A DNA stretch of 64,000 bases from Vibrio sp. ED004 (GCF_023206395.1 NZ_CP066149.1:1116001-1180000); one strand, 5' to 3'; numbered from the stretch's first letter, positions 1 to 9,496 are shown. The notes: a model not told the origin generated them from the letters alone. Numbers and translations: made by a program.

Positions 1-1391
1 AAGTTGGCGGTCGTACCGGCCTTGGTTACCGTGATACGGCGCAAGATGCTATCTCAGTACCTCATGCCAACCCAAAAATGACCAAGAAGCGTATTATCGA
101 CCTGCTTCGCGGCCAAGTGAAAGCGGGCTACGGTCTACACTTGTTCGATCCTGACTGGTTCGATCCAGAGAAAGCTGACGTTGAACCTTCAAAATCACCA
201 ACGGTTGTTCCAACGCCGTCAGATGACGACAAGATCCACGGCATTGACGACACTTGTTCTGATGATCACTTGTGGATCGTACCAACCATCATCAAATACG
301 TGATGGAAACTGGTGAGCACGACTTCTTTGATGAAGTAATTCCATACGCAGACGGCGGCGAAGCGACTGTTTACGAACACATGAAAGCGGCACTGAACTT
401 CTCTGCTGAATACGTAGGTCAAACCGGTATCTGTAAAGGTCTACGTGCTGACTGGAATGACTGTTTGAACCTAGGTGGCGGTGAATCTTCAATGGTTTCA
501 TTCCTACACTTCTGGGCTCTGCAAGAGTTCTTAGACCTGGCTAAGTTCCGCAATAACGATGCTGATGTTACTAAATACACTGAAATGGCAGCGAACGTTC
601 GTGAAGCGTGTGAAACACACCTTTGGGATGACGAAGGCGGCTGGTACATCCGTGGTCTAACAAAGAATGGCGACAAGATCGGTACAGCTCAGCAAACTGA
701 AGGTCGTGTACACCTTGAGTCAAACACACTAGCAGTTCTGTCTGGTGCTGTTTCTCAAGAGCGCGGAGAGAAAGCGATGGACGCAGTTGATGAGAACCTA
801 TTCTCTGAATACGGCCTACACCTAAACTCTCCATCGTTCGCTACACCAAACGATGACATCGGCTTCGTAACTCGCGTGTACCAAGGCGTAAAAGAGAATG
901 GCGCTATCTTCTCTCACCCGAACCCATGGGCTTGGGTAGCAGAAGCGAAACTTGGCCGTGGCGACCGTGCGATGAAATTCTACGATGCACTTAACCCGTA
1001 CAACCAAAACGACATGATTGAAACACGTTACGCAGAACCATACTCGTACGTGCAGTTCATCATGGGTAAAGACCACCAAGACCACGGCCGTGCAAACCAC
1101 CCATGGTTAACAGGTACTTCTGGTTGGGCTTACTTTGCGGTAACCAACTTCATTCTTGGTGTTCGAACAGGCTTCGAAGGCTTAACTGTCGATCCTTGTA
1201 TTCCGACGGATTGGCCAGAATTCGAAGTTACTCGTCAATGGCGCGGTGCGACTTACAACATCACAGTGCAAAACCCGAATGCAGTAAGCAAAGGCGTTGC
1301 TTCTATCACTATCAACGGTGAGTCAGTTGAAGGTGCAATTCCAGTACAAGCAGAAGGCAGCGTGAACGATGTTGTCGTTGTTCTAGGCTAG
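1..1391 (+). CDS. chbP: N,N'-diacetylchitobiose phosphorylase, C-terminal part (GH94)
   Basis: This gene is cut by the left window edge; the open frame runs from base 3, reading VGGRTGLGYRDTAQD, before the first internal ATG at 78. The family splits (GlcNAc)2 with phosphate into GlcNAc-1-phosphate and GlcNAc in the cytoplasm, so that chitin disaccharide is used without spending ATP. The visible ~463 residues hold the (alpha/alpha)6 catalytic domain; the motif RADWNDCLN carries the general-acid Asp (codon at 459-461), which would be residue 492 if the protein has the usual 801 residues. The partner phosphohexomutase follows 74 bp downstream on the same strand. Chitobiose rather than cellobiose specificity is inferred from the Vibrio context and close motif agreement with ChbP. 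Confidence 0.9.
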   Translation, partial: VGGRTGLGYRDTAQDAISVPHANPKMTKKRIIDLLRGQVKAGYGLHLFDPDWFDPEKADVEPSKSPTVVPTPSDDDKIHGIDDTCSDDHLWIVPTIIKYVMETGEHDFFDEVIPYADGGEATVYEHMKAALNFSAEYVGQTGICKGLRADWNDCLNLGGGESSMVSFLHFWALQEFLDLAKFRNNDADVTKYTEMAANVREACETHLWDDEGGWYIRGLTKNGDKIGTAQQTEGRVHLESNTLAVLSGAVSQERGEKAMDAVDENLFSEYGLHLNSPSFATPNDDIGFVTRVYQGVKENGAIFSHPNPWAWVAEAKLGRGDRAMKFYDALNPYNQNDMIETRYAEPYSYVQFIMGKDHQDHGRANHPWLTGTSGWAYFAVTNFILGVRTGFEGLTVDPCIPTDWPEFEVTRQWRGATYNITVQNPNAVSKGVASITINGESVEGAIPVQAEGSVNDVVVVLG

Positions 1392-1414
1392 TCACTCAAT
1401 TTAACGAACAGCTC

Positions 1415-1444
1415 TTGTCTCAAGTCTTTACAGGCTTGAGACAA
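1415..1444 (+). other. Perfect hairpin between chbP and the mutase gene
   Basis: A perfect 10-bp inverted repeat (TTGTCTCAAG / CTTGAGACAA, 10-nt loop) fills the 74-bp gap between the two chitin genes. It has no following T-run, so it looks like an mRNA stabiliser or processing site, not a strong terminator. The role is inferred. Confidence 0.5.
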
Positions 1445-1465
1445 TGAGACTAAAAGGATTTTCTA

Positions 1466-2878
1466 ATGATTAAATTTGGTACAGGTGGCTGGCGCGCTTT
1501 AATTGGTGAAGAGTTCACGAGAGAAAATGTTCGTCTTGTAGCGCAAGCACTCGCAAACATCATCAACAATGAAAATGCAGCCAAAAACGGATTTGTGATC
1601 GGCTATGACCGTCGCTTCCTTTCAGATAAAGCCGCATGTTGGTTTGCTGAAGTATTAACGGCTAACAACATCAAAGTGAGCTTCATCGATAAGTTCGTTC
1701 CAACTCCTATCGTGATGTTCCAAGCGAAAGAGATGGGCTGCACCTACTCGGCATGTATTACCGCTTCTCACAATCCAGCGGACTACAACGGCATTAAAAT
1801 CTTCATTGAAGGTGGCCGTGATGCTGATGAGATCATCACCGAGAAGATCGAACAGCAAATCGCAACCTTAACCAACGAAGATGTTATTCGTGTCGATTTC
1901 GAGCAAGCGTTGAATGACAAAGAGATCGAAATCATTAACCCGATGAACGCCTTTGTTGATTCCATCATTAATGCCATCGATATTGAATCGATTAAGAAAG
2001 CGAATCTACGCGTACTGATCGACCCAATGTTTGGTGTGGCGAAAAACGCTCTGCAAACGGTTCTTATCAACGGTCGTTGTGATGTCGACGTGATCAACGA
2101 TGGCAAGAACCCAGACTTCGGCGGCCTAATGCCTTCTCCAAGCGCTGCAACACTGTATCGCTTGAAGCATTTAGTCGCAGCAGAAGGTTATGACATTGGT
2201 ATTGGTACCGATGGCGATGCAGACCGTTTGGGCATCATCGATGAGAAAGGTCACTTCATTCACCCTAACGAAGTGCTGCTACTGCTTTACTACTACTTGT
2301 TGGAATACAAAGGCTGGAAAGGCTCAGCGGTTCGTAACATCGCAACCACACACCTACTCGATAAAGTCGCGGCAGATCATGGCGAGAAGAGCTTTGAGGT
2401 TCCAGTAGGCTTTAAGCATATCAGCTCACAAATGGAAGCTGATGATTCTTTGATTGGTGGTGAAAGCTCAGGTGGTTTAACCATTCGTGGTCACATCAAG
2501 GGTAAAGATGGTGTCTTCGCCTCAAGCCTACTGGTTGAGATGATCAGTGTGACTGGGAAGAAGTTGTCTGAACTGCTTGATGAAATCTACTCTAAGTACG
2601 GCTATGCCTATACGGCAGAGGGAGATTGCAAATTCAAGCCTTCGGAGAAAGAAGCACTCTACACCAAGATCTACGTTGAGAAACAACTGCCTGAATTTGA
2701 ATATGAAATTGAAAAAGTCAGCTATGAAGATGGTGCCAAGGTGTACTTCAAGAATGGCGGCTGGGTAATTGCTCGTTTCTCAGGAACAGAGCCATTACTA
2801 CGAATCTTCGCAGAAATGGAAGACAAAGACACTGCAGAACGTGTTCTTCAAAAAGTGAAAGACTTCCTCTCTCTATAG
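1466..2878 (+). CDS. Phosphohexomutase (phosphoglucomutase/phosphomannomutase family)
   Basis: A 470-residue cytosolic alpha-D-phosphohexomutase. All four family signatures are visible: the phosphoserine loop TASHNP (Ser101), the Mg-binding loop GTDGDADR (Asp249, 251, 253), the sugar-binding GESSGG (332-337) and the phosphate-binding RFSGTEP near the C terminus. Placement just after the chitobiose phosphorylase suggests that it converts GlcNAc-1-P to GlcNAc-6-P for entry into amino-sugar catabolism; this is context inference, because the family also acts on glucose and mannose phosphates. The gene is distinct from glmM, which normally sits with folP/ftsH. The start has AAAGGA 9 nt upstream. 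A strong terminator follows. Confidence 0.88.
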   Translation: MIKFGTGGWRALIGEEFTRENVRLVAQALANIINNENAAKNGFVIGYDRRFLSDKAACWFAEVLTANNIKVSFIDKFVPTPIVMFQAKEMGCTYSACITASHNPADYNGIKIFIEGGRDADEIITEKIEQQIATLTNEDVIRVDFEQALNDKEIEIINPMNAFVDSIINAIDIESIKKANLRVLIDPMFGVAKNALQTVLINGRCDVDVINDGKNPDFGGLMPSPSAATLYRLKHLVAAEGYDIGIGTDGDADRLGIIDEKGHFIHPNEVLLLLYYYLLEYKGWKGSAVRNIATTHLLDKVAADHGEKSFEVPVGFKHISSQMEADDSLIGGESSGGLTIRGHIKGKDGVFASSLLVEMISVTGKKLSELLDEIYSKYGYAYTAEGDCKFKPSEKEALYTKIYVEKQLPEFEYEIEKVSYEDGAKVYFKNGGWVIARFSGTEPLLRIFAEMEDKDTAERVLQKVKDFLSL

Positions 2879-2954
2879 GCTTATAGAGTGCAGCAGTTTT
2901 GGATGGGACTTAACAAATCACTGCCTTGTTAAAGCCTATAGATGAAGAACTCTT

Positions 2955-2989
2955 GCCCAGTACTTTAGATTAAAGTGCTGGGCTTTTTT
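2955..2989 (+). terminator. Rho-independent terminator of the chitin operon
   Basis: A GCCCAGTACTTTA / TAAAGTGCTGGGC stem with a 3-nt loop and one G.T pair is followed by TTTTTT. It lies 77 bp after the mutase stop and separates it from the convergent fbpC gene. Confidence 0.9.
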
Positions 2990-3052
2990 ATGGCTAACTG
3001 CTATTGCTTAACTGAGTAGGATTTAGTGGGTCTAGCTAGCGACTAAACTGAG

Positions 3053-4081
3053 TTAGAACGCCAGCACGCCTTTGGTGTCTACTTTCACAGTGACTGGCAT
3101 ACCGACTTCAAGCGCTTCTGACGAGGTTGCTAATAACTTCTGACCATTGGCTTCAATCACATAGCGGCAATGGTCGCCCATGAATTGCTGCTCCAATACA
3201 GACAGATTGCTGTCGTCATCATGGCTTGCAACAATATGTTGAGGTCTTAACAACAACGCGCAATCCGTACCCACCTCAATCTCTGTTTGTGCTTTCGCTT
3301 CAATCAGGCCTAAGCTGGTTTCAAATTCGTTGTCTGAAATACGTTGTGCATTCAAGTAGCTACCACCACCTAAGAAATCAGCCACAAACTTGCTTGATGG
3401 GTGGAAGTACAACTCAGATGCCGAACCATACTGTTCAATCACACCATGATTCATCACAGCCATTTTATCCGAAAAAGCAAATGCTTCTTCACGGCTGTGT
3501 GTAACAAAGATTGCCGTCACACCCTGCTTCTTAAAGATCTTACGAATCTGAGAGATCAGCTCATGACGCACTTGAGTATCAATGTTCGAGAAGGGTTCAT
3601 CCAGCAACAATAGGTCTGGTTTATAAGCCAAAGAGCGTGCAATAGCGACACGTTGTTGCTGACCACCAGACAATTGATGTGGGTAGCGATCGCCGTATTG
3701 ATCAAGATGAACGAGCTCAAGCATCTCTTGAACCTTTGCTTTCTTCTCTTGCTCAGACATATCACGCAGGCCAAATGCCACGTTCTGATTTACCGTCAGA
3801 TGTGGGAACAGCGCGTAATCTTGGAAAATCATACCGATATTACGTTGCTCTGGCGGTAACCAATTAGCACCATCATCAATGGTTTGACAGTTCAAACTCA
3901 TCATACCACTACTCAATGGGAGTAAGCCCGCAATCGCCTTAAGTAAGGTGGTTTTTCCGCATCCACTTGCACCAAGCAAACAAACAATTTCACCATGCTC
4001 GACTTCTAACGAGAGCGCTTCCAAAATGGTTTGCGACTCATACTTACAAGTCAGATCTTTAATTGATAATGCACAACTCAT
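3053..4081 (-). CDS. fbpC: Ferric iron ABC transporter, ATP-binding protein
   Basis: A 342-residue ABC ATPase that powers Fe3+ uptake at the inner membrane. Walker A GASGCGKT (37-44), signature LSGGQ (137-141), Walker B LLLLDEP (Asp161/Glu162) and the switch His195 are all present. The ~100-residue C-terminal extension is the regulatory/TOBE-like domain of the CysA/PotA/FbpC group. The ATG overlaps the fbpB stop by one base (TAATG), so translation is coupled. FbpC rather than another CysA-like ATPase is chosen because fbpB and fbpA lie directly upstream. Confidence 0.93.
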   Translation of the reverse strand: MSCALSIKDLTCKYESQTILEALSLEVEHGEIVCLLGASGCGKTTLLKAIAGLLPLSSGMMSLNCQTIDDGANWLPPEQRNIGMIFQDYALFPHLTVNQNVAFGLRDMSEQEKKAKVQEMLELVHLDQYGDRYPHQLSGGQQQRVAIARSLAYKPDLLLLDEPFSNIDTQVRHELISQIRKIFKKQGVTAIFVTHSREEAFAFSDKMAVMNHGVIEQYGSASELYFHPSSKFVADFLGGGSYLNAQRISDNEFETSLGLIEAKAQTEIEVGTDCALLLRPQHIVASHDDDSNLSVLEQQFMGDHCRYVIEANGQKLLATSSEALEVGMPVTVKVDTKGVLAF

Positions 4082-5706
4082 TAGTTTTTCTGCTCCAAGG
4101 AACGGTTTACGATGATCAGAGGAATTAAACCCACCAACACCAATAATACAGCAGGCATCGCCGCCAATTCTAGGTGCTCATCTGAGGCATAGTTATAAAC
4201 ATAAGTCGCCAATGTTTCGAAGTTGAAAGGACGCAGCAGCAATGCCGCATTCAACTCTTTCATTGATTCGATAAACACCAATAAACCAGCGATCAATGCA
4301 CCACGTTTAATCAAAGGTAAATGAACACGGCGTAACATCTGATTGGTATTACAACCCATGGTTTTAGAAGCCATATCCAATGAAGGGGATACTTTACTCA
4401 AGCTACTTTCAATACTGCCGATTGCGACTGCCGAAAAGCGCACCACCATCGCAAAGATTAGCGCGAACATGGAACCAGAGAAGATCAAACCAGGTCGCCC
4501 CCACTCCATCACTTTCGCAATGTCATTGACTAAATGATCCATGAATAGAACAGGTACCATCACACCAATAGCTAACACCGTGCCTGGGACGGCATAGCCC
4601 ATCGAAGCGAGACGCATATAAGCTTGATTTTTCTTGTTCGGGCTAACGCGTTGATTGAAGTTAACAACCATCGCGATAATCACGCCAATAATCGCAGCAA
4701 CCACCGATACATAAAGGCTGTTAAGGGCATACTCTCTGAATTCCGGGGTCCAGCTTTGAGCAAAATATTTGTAGGCATAAATAATCAGCTGACCAAGCGG
4801 AAACAAGAATGCAACGCAAACTAATCCCCAGCACCAAAGCAGTGCTAGCCACTTCTTCCAACCGACTAAGTTATAACGGAAATCTTCTCGGCTACTAAAT
4901 TGGTTTTGAAACAGTTTCTGCTTACGACGACTGTAACGTTCAGAGCTCAACAGCATTATTACGATAATCAGCATAATGGCTGAGATCTTAGCGGCAGCGG
5001 TCAAGCTAGAGTAGCCAAGCCACGTGTCATACACCGCGGTCGTTAAGGTATTTACCGCAAAGTAGCTCACCGTGCCAAAATCACCGATGGTTTCCATTGC
5101 AACAAGCGATAAACCGACCGCCATTGATGGACGAACAAGTGGTAAGGAGATACGACGGAAGCTTTCCCAAGGTGAGCATTTTAGCAAACGAGCGGATTGC
5201 AATAAGGATACGTTTTGTTCCATAAATGCCGCGCGGCACAACAAATAAACATAAGGATAGAGAACGAGTGACAGAACAATAATAGCGCCGGATAAGGTTC
5301 TAATATCCGGAAACCAATACTCACCGGGTCCCCACCCAGTAAGGTCTCGCAATAGAACCTGAACAGGACCGGCAAAGTCGAACCAATCGGTAAAGATATA
5401 CCCAACAATATAGCCAGGCATTGCTAATGGCAGGACGAGTGCCCACTGCAAAACGCGCTCTCCTGGAACACGGCACATTGCCATAACCCAAGCAGACGGA
5501 ATACCAAAAACTAAAGACAGGAACATGGTTCCTATGACTAAAACCACCGTATTGTAGACATAGGTAGGCATCACGGTGGACATCAGATGAGAAAATAGCT
5601 CATCTGTTTCTCCAACAGCCGTCGTAAAAATCGCTAAGATTGGTAAAACCAGTAATACCGCAATAATGCCGCTACTGGTGTTCCATAAATAATTCTTTTC
5701 TTTCAT
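4081..5706 (-). CDS. fbpB: Ferric iron ABC transporter, permease
   Basis: A 541-residue inner-membrane permease made of two fused six-helix binding-protein-dependent transport domains, as usual for FbpB/SfuB proteins that act as a single polypeptide. Hydrophobic segments alternate through the whole length, with EAA-like loops around SARLLKCSPWESFRRISLPL and ASKTMGCNTNQMLRRVHLPL that dock to the ATPase. It takes Fe3+ from FbpA and passes it inward using FbpC. It is separated from fbpA by 244 bp that hold a terminator-like hairpin, and it overlaps fbpC by one base. Confidence 0.93.
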   Translation of the reverse strand: MKEKNYLWNTSSGIIAVLLVLPILAIFTTAVGETDELFSHLMSTVMPTYVYNTVVLVIGTMFLSLVFGIPSAWVMAMCRVPGERVLQWALVLPLAMPGYIVGYIFTDWFDFAGPVQVLLRDLTGWGPGEYWFPDIRTLSGAIIVLSLVLYPYVYLLCRAAFMEQNVSLLQSARLLKCSPWESFRRISLPLVRPSMAVGLSLVAMETIGDFGTVSYFAVNTLTTAVYDTWLGYSSLTAAAKISAIMLIIVIMLLSSERYSRRKQKLFQNQFSSREDFRYNLVGWKKWLALLWCWGLVCVAFLFPLGQLIIYAYKYFAQSWTPEFREYALNSLYVSVVAAIIGVIIAMVVNFNQRVSPNKKNQAYMRLASMGYAVPGTVLAIGVMVPVLFMDHLVNDIAKVMEWGRPGLIFSGSMFALIFAMVVRFSAVAIGSIESSLSKVSPSLDMASKTMGCNTNQMLRRVHLPLIKRGALIAGLLVFIESMKELNAALLLRPFNFETLATYVYNYASDEHLELAAMPAVLLVLVGLIPLIIVNRSLEQKN

Positions 5707-5881
5707 CGCCTAACTACAACGAGGCTTAATGAAACACAAATGCATTTGCAAATACATCTCATATCCTTTTAATGGTGGGGTTATTTATACCCATATACTC
5801 TAATGACTTCAAGGTGAGATGCTAATAACTCAAGGGATCAGTGGGGTGCTTTGTATCAAAAAGTGATTTTCCAATAACAAA

Positions 5882-5926
5882 CAACCCCAAGCAGCCAAAA
5901 TGGCGACTTGAGGTTGTCATTTTACT
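5882..5926 (-). terminator. Hairpin between fbpA and fbpB (partial terminator)
   Basis: An inverted repeat (CAACCYCAAG arms with an inner GCC/GGC stem) lies just after the fbpA stop on the minus strand and is followed by a moderately T-rich stretch. It could end part of the transcripts so that the binding protein is made in excess over the permease. The function is inferred; I see no separate fbpB promoter that I would call with confidence. Confidence 0.5.
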
Positions 5927-5950
5927 TTGGCCGAAGCCTACCGTAATAAA

Positions 5951-6964
5951 TTATAGATCGAACTTAACTTCATCTAATAGCTTGATTGCAGCCGCGTGGT
6001 GGTTTGCAATTTCATCTAGAGAAATAGTATCCGCTTTGAACTCGCCCCATGAAGCAACAAGCTCAGAAGGTTTAACGTCTGCTTTCACTGGGTATTCGTA
6101 GTTCACTTCTGCGTACATGCTTTGCGCTGTGTTACCAGATAGGAATTCCATCAGCTTAACGGCATTCTCTTCATTTGGAGAGTATTTAGCCATTGCCATA
6201 CCAGAGATGTTTACGTGAGTACCTGTCGTCTCTTGGTTAGGGAAGTTAATGTAAACAGAGTCAGCCCAAGCTTTTTGCTCTTTATCGTTAACCATCTTAC
6301 CTAGGTAGTAGCTGTTACCAAGAGCAACATCACATAGACCTTCTTTAATCGCTTTAACTTGCGCGCGGTCGTTGCCTTGAGGCTTACGTGCTAGGTTTGC
6401 TTTTACGCCTTCTAGCCATTCTTTCGTTTCAGCTTCACCCTTGTGAGCAATCATCGAAGACACTAGAGAAACATTGTATGGGTGCTTACCACTACGAGTA
6501 CAGATTTTACCTTTAAATTCAGGCTTAGTTAGATCTTCGTAAGTGAACTCTTCACCTAGACGACCAACACGGTCACGTGACGAATAAACGCTACGTGTAC
6601 GAGTTGTTAGTGCGAACCACTCGTTATCTGTATCTTGGTATTGAGCAGGGATGTTCTTTTCAAGTACATCGCTCTCTACAGATTGAACTAGGCCTTGTTT
6701 AGTTAGTTCAGATAGACGGCTGATATCTACAGTTAAGACAACGTCAGCTGGGCTGTATTCACCCTCTTGAGCTAACTTCTCTGCTAAACCTTTTTTAGCA
6801 AACTTAACGTTTACTTTAATGCCAGTCTCTTTTGTGAACTCGTTAAACATTGGCTCAACAAGGAAAGGTTGACGGTAAGAGTATACGTTTACTTCTTCCG
6901 CAGCCATTGCTGTCGGGGCAATTACACCGCACGCTAGAGCTGAAAGTGTTAGCAGTTTCTTCAT
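5951..6964 (-). CDS. fbpA: Periplasmic ferric iron-binding protein
   Basis: A 337-residue periplasmic binding protein of the FbpA/SfuA/IdiA type. It begins with a clear signal peptide (MKKLL, hydrophobic core, cleavage after AMA at about residue 21). The adjacent tyrosines of NSYYLGKM (219-220) match the Fe3+-ligating tyrosine pair of the family. It captures Fe3+ and delivers it to FbpBC, encoded downstream on the same strand. A Fur-box-like palindrome lies 23 bp upstream of the ATG, which fits iron repression. Confidence 0.94.
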   Translation of the reverse strand: MKKLLTLSALACGVIAPTAMAAEEVNVYSYRQPFLVEPMFNEFTKETGIKVNVKFAKKGLAEKLAQEGEYSPADVVLTVDISRLSELTKQGLVQSVESDVLEKNIPAQYQDTDNEWFALTTRTRSVYSSRDRVGRLGEEFTYEDLTKPEFKGKICTRSGKHPYNVSLVSSMIAHKGEAETKEWLEGVKANLARKPQGNDRAQVKAIKEGLCDVALGNSYYLGKMVNDKEQKAWADSVYINFPNQETTGTHVNISGMAMAKYSPNEENAVKLMEFLSGNTAQSMYAEVNYEYPVKADVKPSELVASWGEFKADTISLDEIANHHAAAIKLLDEVKFDL

Positions 6965-6986
6965 TGTAAAATCCTTTATATCGAAA

Positions 6987-7001
6987 TGATAATGTATATC
7001 A
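6987..7001 (-). promoter_or_regulatory. Fur-box-like operator upstream of fbpA
   Basis: TGATAATGTATATCA matches the 7-1-7 Fur consensus (TGATAAT-n-ATTATCA) at 12 of 14 fixed positions and lies just upstream of the fbpA start. Iron-dependent repression of fbpABC is a well-known pattern. Within the ~317-bp gap 6965-7281 the only other element I see is the amtB terminator. Confidence 0.7.
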
Positions 7002-7184
7002 GTTGCGTTATTATATTCATCAGTAACATAATTACAATGACGTCTGACAAAAAAATAGCCTGGTCTGCCCCTTCACCCTCCCACTTTTGTAACAATTTAT
7101 TTCTGTAAACATTGTCGTTACTTCAAGATTGCTATACCGAATTTCGACTTTATAAAGGTCTTATAGCTCGTCCATACAAACAGA

Positions 7185-7214
7185 AAACCCCACAACCATT
7201 CAGGTGTGGGGTTT
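7185..7214 (-). terminator. Terminator downstream of amtB
   Basis: A perfect 10-bp stem, AAACCCCACA / TGTGGGGTTT, with a 10-nt loop lies 68 bp after the amtB stop and is followed on the minus strand by a T-rich stretch. Confidence 0.75.
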
Positions 7215-7281
7215 GTTCGTTTAAACTTAATTTCGTTTTGTTTGGGTATGTTACCTATAGCTTAACAACCCAATAGCGACG

Positions 7282-8511
7282 TCATTTTACCGACACAAAT
7301 TCTGGGTAAGCGCCTACACCACAATCGTGCATGTCCATTCCTTCCAGCTCTTCGTCTTCACTTACACGGATACCGATTGTCGCTTTAAGCACAGCCCATA
7401 CCGCTAGACTCGCACCAAATACCCAAGCAAAGATTACTGCAGCACCTAGTAGTTGAGCACCGAATGTTGCATCAGCGTTGCTTAGTGGCACAGCCATTAG
7501 ACCGAAGAAACCACACACACCGTGTACTGAGATAGCACCTACTGGATCATCAATCTTAGCTTTGTCTAGAGCGATGATGCTGAATACAACCAATGCGCCA
7601 GATACCGAACCAATTGCTACTGCAAATAGAGGTGATGGTGATAGAGGGTCTGCAGTGATTGCTACTAGGCCAGCTAATGCGCCGTTAAGAATCATTGTTA
7701 GGTCTGCTTTACCCCAAGTTGTTTTACATACTAGTAGCGCTGCAATTGCACCCGCTGCTGCTGCTGCGTTGGTGTTAAGGAAGATTTGACCCACTGCTGT
7801 CGCGTTCTCGAAGTCTGAAACCATTAGTTGAGAACCGCCGTTGAAACCGAACCAACCGAACCAAAGGATAAATGTACCTAATGTTGCAAGCGGCATGTTT
7901 GAACCAGGGATTGGGTAGATTTCACCGTTCTTACCGTATTTACCTTTACGAGCACCTAGTAGTAGAACACCTGCTAATGCAGCAGCTGCACCAGCCATGT
8001 GTACAATACCTGAACCAGCAAAGTCACTGAAACCTGCTTCTGATAGGAAACCACCGCCCCAAGTCCAGTAACCTTCAACAGGGTAAATGAACGCTGTTAG
8101 CACTACTGAGAAGATTAGGAATGACCAAAGCTTCATACGCTCAGCAACCGCACCAGATACCACAGACATTGCTGTTGCAACGAATACTACCTGGAAGAAG
8201 AAGTCTGATTCTAAAGAGTGATCTGCACCTTCACCTTGAGTACCAATCAGAGTACCGAATGATGGCAACCAACCGCCTTCACCGTTATCTACATACATAA
8301 TGTTGTAACCAACAACTAAGAAAGCAGTACAAGCAATCGCGTACAAGCAGATGTTCTTAGTTAAAATTTCTGTGGTGTTCTTTGAACGAACTAGGCCAGC
8401 TTCTAACATCGCGAAGCCTGCTGCCATCCACATTACTAACGCACCTGAAATGAGGAAGAAAAAAGTGTCTAGTGCGTAACGTAGTTCCGTTACTGTTGTT
8501 GTAAGTTCCAT
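7282..8511 (-). CDS. amtB: Ammonium transporter
   Basis: A 409-residue Amt/MEP/Rh-family channel with about eleven transmembrane helices. The conserved pore histidine pair is recognisable in VHMAGAAAALAG and SVHGVCGFFG, and the family signature DFAGSGIVHMAG is present. It imports ammonium under nitrogen limitation. It follows glnK by 27 bp; GlnK normally plugs AmtB when nitrogen is plentiful. The pair is probably transcribed from the sigma-54-type promoter upstream of glnK. It has no obvious cleaved signal peptide. Confidence 0.95.
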   Translation of the reverse strand: MELTTTVTELRYALDTFFFLISGALVMWMAAGFAMLEAGLVRSKNTTEILTKNICLYAIACTAFLVVGYNIMYVDNGEGGWLPSFGTLIGTQGEGADHSLESDFFFQVVFVATAMSVVSGAVAERMKLWSFLIFSVVLTAFIYPVEGYWTWGGGFLSEAGFSDFAGSGIVHMAGAAAALAGVLLLGARKGKYGKNGEIYPIPGSNMPLATLGTFILWFGWFGFNGGSQLMVSDFENATAVGQIFLNTNAAAAAGAIAALLVCKTTWGKADLTMILNGALAGLVAITADPLSPSPLFAVAIGSVSGALVVFSIIALDKAKIDDPVGAISVHGVCGFFGLMAVPLSNADATFGAQLLGAAVIFAWVFGASLAVWAVLKATIGIRVSEDEELEGMDMHDCGVGAYPEFVSVK

Positions 8512-8538
8512 ATTAAAGTCTCCAGTCCTTGTAATTCT

Positions 8539-8886
<348 letters not shown>

Positions 8887-8924
8887 TTAAATTCTTCACT
8901 TAATCCGTTAATTCTCTTATTACA

Positions 8925-8941
8925 ATCCAAGTAGCGTGCCA
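8925..8941 (-). promoter_or_regulatory. Sigma-54-type (-24/-12) promoter of glnK-amtB
   Basis: On the minus strand TGGCACGCTACTTGGAT fits TGGCAC-N5-TTGCW with the -24 GG and -12 element in register; the only mismatch is TTGG for TTGC. glnK-amtB operons are classic NtrC/sigma-54 targets. I did not find a clear NtrC palindrome nearby. Confidence 0.72.
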
Positions 8942-9000
8942 AAAAGTTAAATGTTTGATTTTAAAGGGTATGATAATAATAAAGCCGTAATAACAAAAAA

Positions 9001-9023
9001 GGCCGCACCAATATGGTGCGGCC
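9001..9023. terminator. Bidirectional terminator (yacL end)
   Basis: A perfect GGCCGCACCA / TGGTGCGGCC stem with a 3-nt loop is flanked by A6 on the left and T4 on the right, so it can work on both strands. It is the likely end of the yacL transcript. Confidence 0.88.
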
Positions 9024-9127
9024 TTTTCACTATCTTAATGCGTTGCACTATTGTTGCTCCTGTTTTGGGCAACAAGGTCTTCAAAGCTAAAAATAGAAAC
9101 AGAATATCGAGCTTAGAAAATAAAAGA

Positions 9128-9496
9128 CTAGTAACCTAGAAACTCCATCCAGCGCTCAATCAACAACTCGAAGTCATCGATGCCACAGCTTGCTTGGCTC
9201 TCGCAGTTATAAAAGTCGAACTCACTGCCCTCTTCCATCTCTTGCTCGTGGCCAAGTACGTTTTCTTGAATCGTCACTTCGTCTTCATTGATCGCTAAGC
9301 TGATCTCTTTACCAAGCAAGGTCACTTCATTGCTCAGATCCTGTCGAGATTGCTCAATAAGCGCCATCACATGATCCAGTTTCTGCTTATCTTTACCGAT
9401 CTCTTCTTGTAACCAGCGGCCAACGATCTCGTGTCCCATGCTGCATTTTACGTAGTACTCACCCATTAGAGTGTTTCTTGTAAATTCGAATTCCAT
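9128..9496 (-). CDS. yacL: YacL family protein (UPF0231)
   Basis: A 122-residue small acidic protein of unknown function. It starts MEFEFTRNT and ends ERWMEFLGY, which I recognise as the YacL/UPF0231 pattern. It follows acnB on the same strand, as it does in Escherichia coli and other Vibrio. The glutamate-rich middle (residues ~65-100) has no catalytic motif that I can identify. There is no signal peptide or membrane segment, so it is probably cytosolic. Confidence 0.85.
   Translation of the reverse strand: MEFEFTRNTLMGEYYVKCSMGHEIVGRWLQEEIGKDKQKLDHVMALIEQSRQDLSNEVTLLGKEISLAINEDEVTIQENVLGHEQEMEEGSEFDFYNCESQASCGIDDFELLIERWMEFLGY

Noticed and set aside
5785..5835. Sequence around ACTCTAATGACTTCAAGGTG in the fbpA-fbpB gap as an ERIC-like repeat
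   Set aside because: It resembles repeats seen in other Vibrio, but I found no second copy or matching arm in this window and cannot support the name.
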